Shown: positions 22,644-34,468 of the stretch, in pieces
Numbering within the stretch: position 1 is the first letter of the stretch
Layout: the number at the start of each line of letters is the position of its first letter
From: Cryptomeria japonica
Taxonomy: Eukaryota > Streptophyta > Pinopsida > Cupressales > Cupressaceae
Assembly (NCBI RefSeq): GCF_030272615.1
Contig: NC_081415.1
Coordinates: 194,418,695-194,482,694 of the forward strand
Length of the DNA stretch: 64,000 nucleotides
Direction: 5' to 3'
Program-made: the position numbers and the translations under genes
Notes under the pieces: model-generated
What the model was told of the DNA's origin: nothing
Database searches by the model: none
Seen by the model: the letters and a program-made list of their open reading frames with translations, nothing else

Positions 22644-22653
22644 TATCTTATAG
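22644..22653 (-). promoter_or_regulatory. TATA box of the antisense PMD gene, element B
   Basis: The minus strand reads CTATAAGATA about 95 nt upstream of the exon-1 ATG (22553). Element A has TATAAAAA at an equivalent distance, which supports a real antisense promoter between the polypurine tract and the gene. Confidence 0.6.
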
Positions 22654-22878
22654 ATTGCCCTAGCCCTCGTTTCCCGAGTCAGTCTTCATTATCCCGTGAC
22701 TCTGTCACTTTATCCGGTCAATCCATTCTAGCCTCTCTTTCTTATTGAGAGATTGTCTGCAATCTTTTCAGACATTTTCATCCAATCTCTCGAGAGGGCA
22801 TATCATTCCCATCTTGGGGCAACATTGTATCAGTTTATCTTATCTTCTTTGAAACAACACGACAAGCCGCATTGTCTC

Positions 22879-22892
22879 AAAGAGGGGCAAAA
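22879..22892 (+). other. Element B polypurine tract
   Basis: AAAGAGGGGCAAAA directly abuts the 3' LTR start (TGTAGG at 22893). It primes plus-strand DNA synthesis. The identical tract precedes the LTR of element A at 34765. Confidence 0.85.
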
Positions 22893-23660
22893 TGTAGGCA
22901 CCCAAAATTGTCATGACTAATTAAATAAATATTTTATTTATTTAATTATCTAAGCCTAATTCTTCTATTAATTAAATAAATCCTTATTTATTTAATTAAT
23001 TCATTTATCCTCTTCTAGCCTTATTTCTCATTTAAATAAATACATTTATTTATTTAAATTATCCTTTTCCTAAATTAAATAAATATCTTATTTATTTAAT
23101 TGATCCCTATTCTTCTATTAAATAAATAAATCTTTATTTATTTAATTAATTCATTAACCTTTTCTACCCATGACACATGTCACTCATCTCTTAATTCATA
23201 CACTACCTACCCCTTTCATTATTTTATTATTTCTTTTACCTACCCTCTAATCATAGCCAACCTCCTTTTACACCTCTCAATCTTATTCCTCCATTTCATA
23301 TTGTGTCTTCTATTTAAGGAGATTCTTCCTTCATTATCAAACCCTAATCAATCATCTTGATGACTTGACTACACTACAATCCTACTTGCAACCACATTCC
23401 GTTCTTTGTTGAGCTCTTGTGCCCATAAAATCTGAGAGCAAATATATCAAGCAAGATCAATGGAGATAGGAAGAATGGAGATCCAAACCCTATTGGACAT
23501 GTGATGGTATAATCTTTTTGATTTCATTTGATTTGCATTGTCTTAGGTAATCTTCATATGTTATGGTGGATCTTTGTTGTCGTTAGGCTAGGGTTTTGTG
23601 GTTGAATTCATTTAGCCTTTCAATATCGTTATTATTGTTATCCATTTTTCACCATATACA
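22893..23660 (+). repeat. Element B 3' LTR
   Basis: 768 bp, TGTAGGCACCC...ACCATATACA, followed by the CATGG target duplication. It pairs with 7397-8164. Confidence 0.92.
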
Positions 23661-23665
23661 CATGG
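23661..23665. repeat. Target-site duplication of element B, right copy
   Basis: CATGG, matching 7392-7396. Removing 7397-23665 restores an A2 gag sequence collinear with copy C around 41620-41640. Confidence 0.9.
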
Positions 23666-24580
23666 TAACAATGTGAAGTCTAAACAACTAGTTTTGGCTT
23701 TATCAGGCAACCCACCATCCAACAAAGATCAAAAAAGTGTTAACCAAGGCACTAACACTTATCCACAAATTACCAATCAAGGAAATTCAACATCAAACCC
23801 AAACAAAAACTACCAAGGCAACAACACTAATCGAGGAAATAATACAAACTAAAGAGGCAACATCAACACCTTCCCATCTGAACACATTTACACACCCTTA
23901 GGGAAAACCTTAGAATCAACATTTTGAGAACTATTGGAAAACAAGATCAATACATTACCAGCCAGGAGCAACTATGAACCTCAGATCAAACCATCTTGGT
24001 GGAATGACTTGTGTTTTTGGGATTTTCATTGAAACAAAGGACATCACATAAATAATTGCATGAGGCTAAAAAACATCATTCAAGACATGATCAATAGAGG
24101 TGACTTAATAATTGATAATCACAAAACAAATGGTTACCATGAAGCCTTTAAAAATGCTCTTCCAAATGACAACAAGGGAGAAGCTTCATGATCCAACGAT
24201 ACCAGAGGAGCTCGTATAAATCACATATATGACAACACCATCAATCACATATCAACAAATGACAACCAAGTGAATGTCTCTAAAATCAAGAGCAAACATG
24301 AACATGAGTCGATCAATGTGACAACCAGAGCTCAAAAATATATCTTAAGAGGGGACACATCAACATGAACAACTCTCCCCAAGACCCAATACAACCTAGT
24401 TGATCAACTGCAGAGAACTCTTGCTCAAATATCTATACTTGAGTTACTTGATCTATCTCCAAAACAAAAAGATATCTTAGAGCAACCACTTGTCAAGAAA
24501 TTTTTTCCTAAAGATCTGGACATTAATCGATTCCAAGCCATGGTGGTTGATATGACAAGACCGCATAACCTATCTTTTTA
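23666..24580 (+). pseudogene. gag: Element A second gag (A2), C-terminal part
   Basis: Resumes at NNVKS-like sequence and continues with an Asn/Gln-rich linker, a decayed zinc-finger-like region near 24010-24065 (FH, GHHINNCMRLK), and the conserved ISILELLDLSPKQKDILEQ and DINRFQAMV before protease. Stops include 23850, 23926 and 24366. The C copy (41640-42540) is collinear throughout. Confidence 0.7.
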
Positions 24581-25000
24581 TAAGCATGATGATGTCTCCT
24601 TGAATCATTCGCATAACACCCCACTCCATATCAAAGTCTTAGTCTATAAACACCAAGTAAAAACAATACTAGTAGATGGAGGAGTTGGTCTCAATATCTG
24701 TACTTTAAAGCTTATCCGTGCGTTAGGCTTCTCTAAGAAGTCTATCAAACCAAGCAAAAATATCACCATTAAAACATATGATGATGAAGAAAGGTCATCC
24801 AAAGGAACAATAATACTACCTATTCAGGTAGGACCCATACAAAAGGGTGCTATGTGCCAAGTCTTGGACATAGAATTAACAAAAAATATTTTATTGGGTT
24901 GACCTTGGATACATGAAATGCAAGTAGTACCTTCAACATATCACCAATGTATCAACTTCCCGTATAATGGACAAGAAATTTCCATATCAACAGACAATAA
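24581..25000 (+). pseudogene. pro: Element A aspartic protease
   Basis: ILVDGGVGLNICTLKLIRAL near 24670 holds the active site and KNILLG near 24890 starts the C-terminal half. There CGA of copy C (42861) is TGA (24900-24902), breaking the conserved GRPWIHEM. Confidence 0.75.
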
Positions 25001-26820
25001 TCTTTTTTGGCATTGCAATACTATGGGGCAGCTCAAGACAACCTAGTTCCACACAACAAGGAAGCCCAAGATTCTTTAGTACCCAATCATCAAGAAGAAC
25101 ACAAGTCTTTATCTATAGACTTCAAGAAAAATATGGAAATCAGGGACCAATGCATGGGGGAGTATTCATATGAACCTTTATGTCTATCAAAATTGCCAAC
25201 ATCACCAAAATCTTATGGGCAACCTTCTACATCAACACGTCAAGAAACACAGTCCATCACCAAGTATGATGGTAAATTTATCCAGTTGGGAACACTAGCT
25301 ACTGAATCAAAAGAGAAAGATATCTTTAGTTGGCTATACAAGGATGAAGAAGAAGCTAGAGCTTCTACCATAGATGTGGCCGTCCCAACAAAACAATATG
25401 GAAACGGATTATAGATCATGCAATGGATGGGATAGAATGGTAAAGGACCTATTGGCAAGCACCAAGAATGAATTACAGAACCCATACAACCTCCTTCACA
25501 ATTTGCAAAAGATTCAACAAGACTAGGATATGTGCAACAAGTACTGCCTCGACAAAAGAAAAATAACTATCAAAAACCTCAGTGGAGACCAAAGAAGAAA
25601 TATGATGAAAACTCATGGTAAGAAGTAGTACACCAAGTAGTAGGAACAATAAGGATCAAGCAAGAACATCAAGACCATGAGAGATGACAAGAAGAACTAG
25701 CCATTCAAAGGGAAGAAGCTTCTTACAAGAAAGTGCATCATGTGCAGGAACCTGATCAAACTGAAGTGGAGCCATCACCCAAAGAAATTTATACTCACTG
25801 AGAAGAGATAGTGTATGAACAAATGCAATGATTACAAGCAGGTTCTGATTCTGAATCCAAAAAAACTACAAAAGTAGTATCAATTATCAAAGATCTTTTC
25901 TCACCATACAACATAACTATTAGAAGCAGCAAGATAATCTAGGACAGTGATTCTGAAATAGATTCTAATGAATATGAGTGTGGTACCTATTAAGATGTTA
26001 CTGAAGATATTGAGGTGGATACCATCCACTCCTACACATCCATTTTTCCAGAGGGACAAGGCTTTGAATCTCGACCACTTGAATTTGGACCACAACATAT
26101 CTACGAAGATAGCAAGAATGAGTAGCGACAATACGAACAAGGCTACATCGAAGATAGTACAATCGAATACCTTGACAGTATCATAGACTAAACTAGCATC
26201 CCAAACAATTACAATAATGCTATCATGACACTTACCGCGACCGATCTCAACCCACTGAATGATTCCTTACTACTCGTATTTCCTGACCTCATAGACTGGG
26301 AAGAACCTGAACACCATGATCTACCAATATTCCCAGACGATGAATCCATTGTCTATTACCTCTGTTGCGTCAATCCCAAATCATTCTCTACTAGTAAACA
26401 AAGTAACGATATCTGCAATCTAAGGAGTGCCAAGTCTCTCAGTCACAAATCTGAGAAAAACAAAGGATCTAATGGAGAAAACCAGTCAATGGCAGTGTTA
26501 GATCCCAAAAAACTAAAAATTAAAGACGCATTCGGGGGTGAAAACCTTTCTAAGGAACCTAAGGATGGGAGACTTGAAATTCTTCCAGAATATTATTAAG
26601 AAAGATCCCCAATATTGATTGAGCCAACTCAATCAATAAACATCAGCACTGAGGCAGTAATCAAGACCATACATCTAGCAAAATCACTCACAGAGGAGGA
26701 ACAACCAGATTTAATCAAATTTTTCACAGAAAAGAAAATCAATTTTTCTTGGTCATATGCTGATATGCCCAAAATAGACCCAAACCTAATCATACATCAT
26801 TTATCCATCACTCTAAGAGC
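25001..26820 (+). pseudogene. Element A G-patch and acidic linker
   Basis: Frame changes are frequent. A decayed G-patch (QYGNGL, GKGPIGKHQE) lies near 25390-25470. It is followed by a Lys/Gln-rich part and acidic segments (DSDSEIDSNEYE), then LTEEEQPDLIKFFTEKKINF and SYADMPKIDPNLIIHH before RT. At least ten stops. Confidence 0.6.
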
Positions 26821-28085
26821 TTAGCCAGTAAAGGAGAAATTAAGAAAAATGAATCTGCATGTAGCATTATTGGTCAAAGAAGAACTAAAGAAGCTATTAG
26901 ACATCAAATTCATTCGACCTATAGACTTTGTTGAATGGATTTCAAACATTGTACCAGTTTCAAAACCCAACAAAAGCATCAAAGTATGTACAAATTTTAG
27001 AGATGTCAACAAGGGATGACAAAAGGATGACTTTCCTTTACCAAGCATTGACACAATTGTGGATCTAACAACAAGCCATGCAATGTATTAATGGATGATT
27101 TATTAGGCTATAATCAAATCCGAATAGCTCTAGAGGATCAAGATAAAATAACATTCACCTATCTATGGGGAATGTATTGTTGGAACGTCATGCCTTTCAA
27201 GTTGAAAAATGCTAGAGCAACTTATCAAAGAGCCACGAAAACAATGTTCCATGATATGATGCATACCTTCATGTAGGACTATGTAGATGATTTACTGGAT
27301 AAATCATTCACCCGAGTTGAACACCTGGGCATATTAGATAAAATATTCCAAAAATTGGAACAGTTCAAGGTTAGAGCAAACCCTAAGAAGTGTGTCTTTG
27401 GGGTCACATCAGGCAAACTATTAGGCTACATTGTGTCTGAAAAAGGACATTAAAGTAGATTCAGCAAAGGTACAAACCATCATGGAGATGCCACCTCCCA
27501 AGAATATTAACAACTCAGATCTCTACAAGGATGACTACAATCCATTAGGAGATTTATATTCCAACTAGTAGATAAATGTCCCCCATTCAATCATCTTCTC
27601 CACAAGAATATACCTTTCAGATGGGAAGACAAGTGTGTGGAATCATTTTACCAACTCAAGCAATATCTAATGAATCCACCAATTTTAGTAGCACTAATAG
27701 CAAGGAAGCCCCTCATCCTCTACATATGAACAACCAAAGTATCATTGGGGGCACTACTAGCACAAGAAGATCAAGAAGGTAAGGAACAAGCTATATATTA
27801 CATCAGCAGAACATTGAATGGATATGAGCTAAACTATATGTTCATTGAGAAGGCTTGCCTATCAGTGGTATTTTCCTCTCAAAAGTTTCATCACTACATG
27901 CTAGTGCATACAATCAAGCTAGTGGAAAAAAATGACCCACTCAAGTATTTACTCAGCAAAGTAGCTCTTACAGGCCGATTGGCTAAATGGGTCATGATTC
28001 TTAGTGAGTTTGATATCTAGTACATAGAATGATGGGCTATCAAAGGACATGTAATTACATATCAATTAACTGAAGCACCATTCCC
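26821..28085 (+). pseudogene. pol: Element A reverse transcriptase and RNase H, decayed
   Basis: Recognisable pieces: ALLVKEELKKLLDIKFIRP, VCTNFRDVNKG, DDLLGYNQIRIALEDQDK, WNVMPFKLKNARATYQRA and DYVDDLL at about 27280. RNase H pieces ALLAQEDQEGKEQAIYYISR and FSSQKFHHYML lie near 27745-27900. Stops and frame changes occur around 27020, 27090, 27274 and 27450. More decayed than B. Confidence 0.75.
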
Positions 28086-28620
28086 TGATAAACAACCACT
28101 GCAGGTGGAATTTCCATACATGGATGTGCTTAATGTTACACTCAAGCAATGGACCCTGTACTTTGACGGATCCTATACCCAACATGGATCAAGTATCGGC
28201 ATCCTGTTTGTCACTCCTGAAGGACACTATTCCAAGATCTTATAGACTAATTTTTCCATGCACCAACATCGTTGAATATGAAGCACTGGTAATAGGAATC
28301 AAAATGGTTGTGGAATGAAAAATCATGAAATTGAAAGTCTATGGAGATTCCCAATTGGTTATCAATCAGATCAATAATAAATATCAAACAAAGGATGCTA
28401 AGTTGCTTTTGTATGAAATAATGGTGGACGATTTGAAATAGTACTTTGTACACATCACCTTTGAACAAATACCAAGGTTGGACAATAGAGAAGCCAATGT
28501 AATGGCCACTATTGCTTCACTACTGTAAATTCTAGAGACATAGAGTCATTATGACTTCCTGGTAGAGCAATTGTTTTCCTTGACATATGATAATTCCGCA
28601 TCCTGAGTCATCTATGCCCT
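28086..28620 (+). pseudogene. Element A archaeal-type RNase H, decayed
   Basis: QWTLYFDGSYTQHGSSIGIL near 28150 keeps the first catalytic Asp with Gly. VEYEALVIGIKMVVE (near 28275) and YGDSQLVINQI (near 28345) follow in shifted frames, and QIPRLDNREANVMATIAS ends it near 28520. Confidence 0.7.
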
Positions 28621-29895
28621 AACCTATTCAGACTCTCCTTTATATGAGACAATCTATGAATATCTTTAGAACAATATCCTTCCACTCAACTTATCCCGCA
28701 ACCAAAAATGCAGTTTCATCTCGCAAGCCATTGGCTATACGTTGACTGCTGACACACTTTACCGTCGAGGTCTTGATGTTACTCTTCATCATTACCTCGA
28801 TTGTAATGAATCTGAATCTATCTTGCACAAGATTCATGAAGGTAATTGCGGTACGCATTCAAGTGGTCCTACTCTCACCAAATTTTTTTTCGGAATGGGA
28901 TATTAGTGGATGACAATGGAAAAAGAATCCTATCAATTTGCAAAGAAATGTCCAAAGTGCCAAATTCATGGCAGACTTATTCATGCAACAGCATAGGAGC
29001 TACAACCGTTCACTACATCTTGGATTTTTTGTCAATGGAGACTCGATTTAGTAGGGGAAATCCATCCTTCTTCTTCAAATGGACACAAGTTCATTATCAC
29101 TGCATAAGAGTATTTCACAAAGTGGATTGAAGCAGTCCTGATGACCACAATAATTGGAAAACAAATCACCTCATTTATTCTCACTTACCTCATTTGCAGA
29201 TATGGCATTCCCAGTTCCATCATCATAGACAACGAGCGTCCTTTCAAAAATCAGGATGTACAAGAGCTATGTGAATGATTCAAAATCCAACATCACTTCT
29301 CTACACCTTACCACCCACAGGGGAATGGTCAAGCAGAAGCATCAAATAAATCCATTGTGAAAATTCTCAATAAAATGGTAAACGATGCAGGCAAGGATTG
29401 GCATGTACAACCCAATCTGACACTTTGGGAATACAGGACTAGTATTTGGACACCTACAAGGGCTACGCCATATTCTTTGGTGTATGGATTAGAAGAAATT
29501 TTACCTCTTGAGGTAGAAATCCCATCTCTCTGAGTATCTTTGAAAGGCCTCATACCAGATGAGGAGTATCGAGTCAACAAGTTGCATGAACTAGAGCTTC
29601 TGGATGAAAAAAGACAACATGCCTATGACCATCTCAAGGCATACTAGCAGCGAATGTGTCAAAGCTACAATCACAAAGTCATTCCTAGGGCTTTCAAAGT
29701 CGATGATCTGGTACTAAAGGAAAATCCAAGAAATCAACATGATCGAAAAAATAAGGGGAGATTTGAACCTAACTGGTTAGGTTCCTTTGTCATCATATTA
29801 GCCTACAGATCAAGTGCCTACAAGCTAATAACTTTAGAAGGAGACATGTTTGACGAGCCAACCAACAACATTGTACTAAAGAAATTCTACACTTA
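28621..29895 (+). pseudogene. int: Element A integrase, decayed
   Basis: The zinc-binding region is seen (IHEGNCGTHSSG, KKCPKCQIHGRL), with core pieces RLDLVGEIHP, IIDNERPFKNQDV and GQAEASNKSIVKILN, and a C-terminal FEPNWLGSFVIILAYRSSAY ending LKKFYT at 29895. Stops include 28903, 28994, 29104, 29277 and 29531. Confidence 0.75.
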
Positions 29896-29909
29896 AGTGG
29901 TCCAATACA

Positions 29910-30080
29910 TGAAAAAATGCAAAATGCAAAAAAAATCAAAAAATTAGAAAAATACAAAAAAATTAAGAAATCAGAAAAATACAAAAAGATCAAAAAATTA
30001 AAAAAATAAGAAAAATACAAAAAATCAAAAAATTGAAAAGTGCAAAAAAAAAAGTAGTGAAAACCTAGCAACATGTGTTA
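29910..30080 (+). repeat. A-rich low-complexity tract, element A
   Basis: Repeated AAAAAATCAAAAAATTAG and AAATACAAAAA words for about 150 bp, then the AGTGAAAACCTAGCAA landmark shared with B at 18117. Confidence 0.6.
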
Positions 30081-30914
30081 TTTGTGATAGAAAGACTTCT
30101 CTATCTATCAGTACTCACATCTTTTGATCCATCTAAGTCTCAGTTACTGGTCATCGCCCAACACTTATTCACGCAGCATTATCCCGGACATACTTAGCGT
30201 ACTCATTGTCTTTGATTTTCCAGAATCAGTTCTCCATATCATATCCCACCATGGATTGGTGATCAACGTGTCTATTCACATTGATAGATATCTGTGGGTA
30301 GGGGTAGCATTCTTCTCAAGTTGACCATTCCCACAACAAACAACCAGGATCACAACATGCTAAGAAAATAATGTCAACAACTTCTCATCGGGCTAGAAAA
30401 CAAGACCATTATCCAACTAAAATTTTTTACGCACACAGGATGTATGGTTTTCTGGATTATAATTTTTTTACATATAGCTTGAAGTTTTGACTATTTTGAA
30501 TCTTAAAATTTTTGAACTTTAGATCTCCTGAGCTACTTGAGGATGCATTCATCTAGAGAAGAAATGAAAGAATATGATATTTTCTCTCTGTGACGCGATC
30601 ATTTGTATGGTGCAAATGTGTCTTGAGACATGATTGGAAACATATCATTGAATAAATTTTCTACTTTATATATACAAATGGTTAACTCTTATATGTTTTA
30701 CCCAAGCAACACTCATGTCATCTTGGTTCAATTATACCTCGATGCTTGTGTCATCTTGCAATATCAAAATCCATGAAAGTTTTACTTAGGTCGTTATGGT
30801 TCAATTATACCATTATGCTTGCATAAAATCCTAACATATCAAAAGCTCAATTATGACAAACAAAATAGAGCACAAACAGGTGGCTACATAGGAATGACAA
30901 CGACAAAATCAAAT

Positions 30915-31245
30915 CATGGATTTAGTTGCATATCATCCTAATCTTGCATTTAGATGTATATCATTTTGAACTTGCATTTAGTTGCATATCATTTTAATTT
31001 TACATTTAGTTGGATATCATTTTAAATCTTGCATTTAGTTGCATATCTTTTTAATTTTGCATTTAGTTGCATATCATTTTAAATCTTGCATTTAGTTGCA
31101 TATCATTTTAAACTTGCATTTAGTTGCATATCATTTTAATCATTACATTTAGTTTCACATCATTATCATACATCTCATTTTCAAGATACATCTCACATCA
31201 TATCATTTTGCATTTAGTTTCATATCGTACATTCACATCATAAGC
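30915..31245 (+). repeat. Tandem repeat of about 31 bp, element A 3' region
   Basis: Roughly nine units of CTTGCATTTAGTTGCATATC followed by ATTTTAAAT or a close variant. It lies between integrase and the antisense gene. The 30081-30914 stretch before it shows no gene. Confidence 0.75.
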
Positions 31246-33256
31246 AAATCAAGAGCAGTTATCTAAGCATCACATCATCATCATAGAATAATCATATCAG
31301 AGCATATCATCAATAACACATCACTAGGAGCTCTATGATCTCTAGGGACCACCTCCTTATATAAGTGCTTATAATAATAAGCCTACTTGGAAAAGTATTA
31401 TATCTCCCATAGCGTGTCTCGCATCAGGGCACCAACTATCATTCTCTCCAATCTATCTGCAAGATCCTCTACCCAACCACAACATTCTCTCTTTGCATCC
31501 CGCCTGGCTATAATCTGTGTAATCTAGCACTGCTAGGTTAGTACCTGTGCCTGCACCTCTTGCACTGTGACCTATAACACCTTGATCTATGCATCCTACC
31601 GATGAGTGGGTATCCTAATTTACATGGGTACCTATGTGGTAACTCTACGTATACTTGTCCCTGTTTGAGGCACTGGTGGAGGTAAAACGTTAGGTCTCCT
31701 CCTCTGAGTGTTGCAGCTCTCATCTTCCTCCATCCCACCCACTGCAGCTAGTAAAGCCTCTACCCTGCCAAGCCCACCAATACCTAGAAGGAGTCTCCCT
31801 CCTCTGTCCAAACCACCTACTCCACCACCTCCCCTCCCTCTATCTAATCCCGTCCATCTATCTGATCCCCTCCCTCTACCTAATCCTCCTCTCCCCCTAT
31901 ATCCGTCTCTTCGACCAGTACCTCCTCCTCCTCCTCCGTCATCTCCTCCCCCACACTCTGCTACCTCCTCTCCCTCCTCATCTCTCCATCTACTCCCCCT
32001 CCCCTCTACAACTCCTCATCCTCATCATAATCAAAGGGTGGAACAATCACTGTCGAGTCAGATATACGTGCCACTGCATGTGCCATGAAGTAAGTCAAGA
32101 ACTCATATTTCATCCCCGCATCCACAATCCCACCTCCATAATCCTAAATCTACCCTGCCAGTAACATATACTCCTCTACCATTTCCACGCTATCTATAGT
32201 GGGTCCCCACTCTGGCACTTCCTGCCTCTGGTGAGCATATAAATACTCTCCCTATGGCATCCCCTATTATCTACCATACTACTGCTAAACATGGCTATGC
32301 AAAAATCACTCAATGATGAAGGGAGTCCACCCAATTAGATATCTCGACATGTAAACATAGGGCATCTTTAGCCCATCATCAACCCACAGCTCATAATCCA
32401 TGTATGTTCTCCAAATGACTATATCAATGTCATCCATTACCCTCCATGAGTGCTCTAGTTTACCCAACTTACGCTGAACAACTATACCTGTGTAACCATA
32501 AGCATAAGCCCGACCAACTGGCCTGTCCCTATTTGCAAGAGGCCATGCTACAAGAATGTGCTCCTATGCCTACACCTGTAGTAATATCACCCCCGTTGAT
32601 AAACTGTTGTATCCTAGATACACCACCTCGTGCAACTCTCTGCAAAGGTGGGCTAACATACAAGACCCCCATGTGAATCTGTGCCCATGTCTGACCATAT
32701 CCTTCGATACCAACCCCCATCCCATGTCTAGTCCCTTCGACCGACAGTCTAGACACAAAAATCCACCAATACCGAGGGTAATGGAGCATAATTAAAATCC
32801 ATGAACTCCTACCAAGGGATCTCATATTCGCTAATCTGATCATCCTGGAAGATGTGACGGAGAGCCTCTATCTCACCCTCTTTAGTCTACTCATATGGCA
32901 ATAAGGCCCCAATCATAGGAATCCGTAAAATCAAGTAATAGTTCTCGGGTTTGACTGTCATTTCGCCTATAGCCCAGTGGAAGGTGTTCATGTTAGTGTG
33001 CCACCTCTCTGCTAAAGCTGTCAGCAAACCTCGGTTAATAATATACTAAGGCATGTCTACTAACGATGATAACCTGCATCTCTCAATCATATCTCTATGA
33101 GCCTGTGATAAGTGCAGAATCAATGACCATGGTCTCAAAAATCGCTCTCATGACTGAAGTACGCTAAGTTGTGCTTGCAAAACAACAAATGTCCATCATC
33201 AGTTTCCACATCTATTCAATATATCCAATCAAAATAAAATTAACTTGAAACAATGA

Positions 33257-33700
33257 AGCATCAAATCAAGCACCATATCAAGAAATCAATCAAAGAACCT
33301 TATTGAAACATGATATGACCCCTATCGAAGCATAAAAATAAGCACCATATTGAGAAATCAATCAAAGCACCATATCAAAGCATCAAATCCAGCACCATAT
33401 CGAGAAATCAATCCAAGCACCATATTGAGAAATCAAAAAACCCATATCGAATATCAAAGACCATATCGAAAAAAACTAAACCATATCAAAATCAAGATCC
33501 ATATCAAAAAATCAAGCATCAACTCAAGACCCATATCAAACAAAGCAAATCAAAACTCAATATCACAAGAATCAAAACAGGAATCATATCAGAAATCAAG
33601 AATTCGGAGTCGTATCGGACAACAAATTCATATCGCAAGGCAACAAATCAGAGATCCACATCAAACTCAAAATTAGGATTCCCATAAAAAAAATCAAACA
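33257..33700. repeat. CACCATATCGAGAAATCAA repeat array in the antisense intron, element A
   Basis: About fifteen irregular units of 20-40 bp built on CCATATCRA and AAATCAATCAAAG words. It lies between the predicted acceptor (33174) and the CpG cluster, the same position as the hairpin array in B. Confidence 0.65.
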
Positions 33701-33925
33701 ACTTGGCATTTCACATCGAAAGTAATTCCAATAGCAGACTCCAAAATCATCGTATCTGAAATCGAACATCATCACAACAAACAAAACATTGGCTCAAAAC
33801 TCAACTCAGAACAATCAACAAGTGCATATCAACCCCTTAGCTATCTATCTCATCTATCCCACTACAAACTACATTCTTCCAAATCTTTATCACCCATTTT
33901 AGACCATACAAACTAAACTAGGGCT

Positions 33926-34230
33926 CCTATGCACTAAGCTGCTACTTATGCACTATCGTTTTTCTCCTACATGCTATAAACTTTACCCTACGCGCTAACT
34001 CCCTTGACGCGCTAACTAGTTCTGCCATTGCGCTACAAAGCTAACTCTATGTGCTAATCTACCCTATGCACTACACTATCTACCTTATGCACTTTCATGT
34101 CAACCCTACACGCTAGCCTAACCTTCAGATGCGCTTAGGGAAGATACTTGGATGCTAACCTACCTAGGTTAACCCTACGCGCTAACCTATCTATCATATG
34201 CGCTATGCAAAGACCTCTATGCACTAAACC
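33926..34230. repeat. CpG-core motif cluster in the antisense intron, element A
   Basis: About sixteen variants of CCCTACGCGCTAAC (also TATGCGCTA, TATGCACTA, ACACGCTAGCC), spaced 15-30 bp, near the donor side of the predicted intron (33174-34311). Confidence 0.7.
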
Positions 34231-34460
34231 GACAAATTTTAAACAAAAAAATAAAATGTGATCAAAACAGGCAAAATCAATCAAAAACGTGGAAAGTTTT
34301 AGATCACTTACAGGTGGGCCATACACGGCGGTCCTCTAGTATTGACGAAAACGCTCTAATCAGTGAGAGGCATATGGAACCAACATCTTCGTCAGAGCTA
34401 AAATGTCAGAATCACAAGGAGACAAATGTGCAAGTGATAAGAATAAAATCACTTTTAACC

Positions 34461-34468
34461 TTTTTATA
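34461..34468 (-). promoter_or_regulatory. TATA box of the antisense PMD gene, element A
   Basis: The minus strand reads CCCTATAAAAAGG, a near-ideal TATA box, about 90 nt upstream of the ATG at 34373. Spacing agrees with element B. Confidence 0.65.

Larger units (their letters stand above)
7397..23660 (+). mobile_element. Ty3/gypsy element B (Tat type), full length, 16.3 kb, nested in A
   Basis: Both LTRs are 768 bp (7397-8164 and 22893-23660), start TGTAG, end ATATACA, and are flanked by the CATGG duplication. Between them are primer site, a 2.3-kb leader, gag, protease, G-patch, RT, RNase H, archaeal-type RNase H, integrase, a 4.8-kb 3' region with an antisense PMD gene, and a polypurine tract. 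The second RNase H and the antisense 3' gene fit what is known of the Tat lineage. I count 13 LTR differences by eye (about 1.7%). In-frame stops and a few frameshifts make it non-autonomous, but the structure is complete. It lies inside the gag of element A. Confidence 0.92.
31320..34373 (-). pseudogene. Antisense plant-mobile-domain (PMD) gene in element A, decayed
   Basis: Same plan as in B: TATA box (34468-34461), ATG at 34373, 62-nt first exon ending at 34312 before a GTAAGTG donor, and the main exon from about 33173. PMD pieces: GLLTALAERWHTNMNTFHW and IGEMTVKPENYYLILRIPMI near 33000, WGSCMLAHLCRELHEVVYLG near 32670, VIWRTYMDYELWVDDGLK near 32400. Gly/Arg-rich repeats follow near 31750-32000, then a C-terminal DADRLERM-like part near 31450. 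Stops are frequent, one already in exon 1. The acceptor reads TTGCAAG where B has CTGCAG, so a one-base change and frame uncertainty remain. Proline-rich plus-strand ORFs here are shadows. Confidence 0.75.

Noticed and set aside
29793-30074. Hydrophobic minus-strand ORF (FLIFLYFS repeats)
   Set aside because: Shadow of the A-rich tract after integrase.
31708-32088. Proline/serine-rich plus-strand ORF, 126 aa
   Set aside because: Exact antisense shadow of the Gly/Arg-rich tail of the element A PMD gene; no motif of its own.
33350-33676. Lys/Asn/His-rich plus-strand ORF
   Set aside because: Runs along the CCATATCGA repeat array inside the predicted antisense intron.
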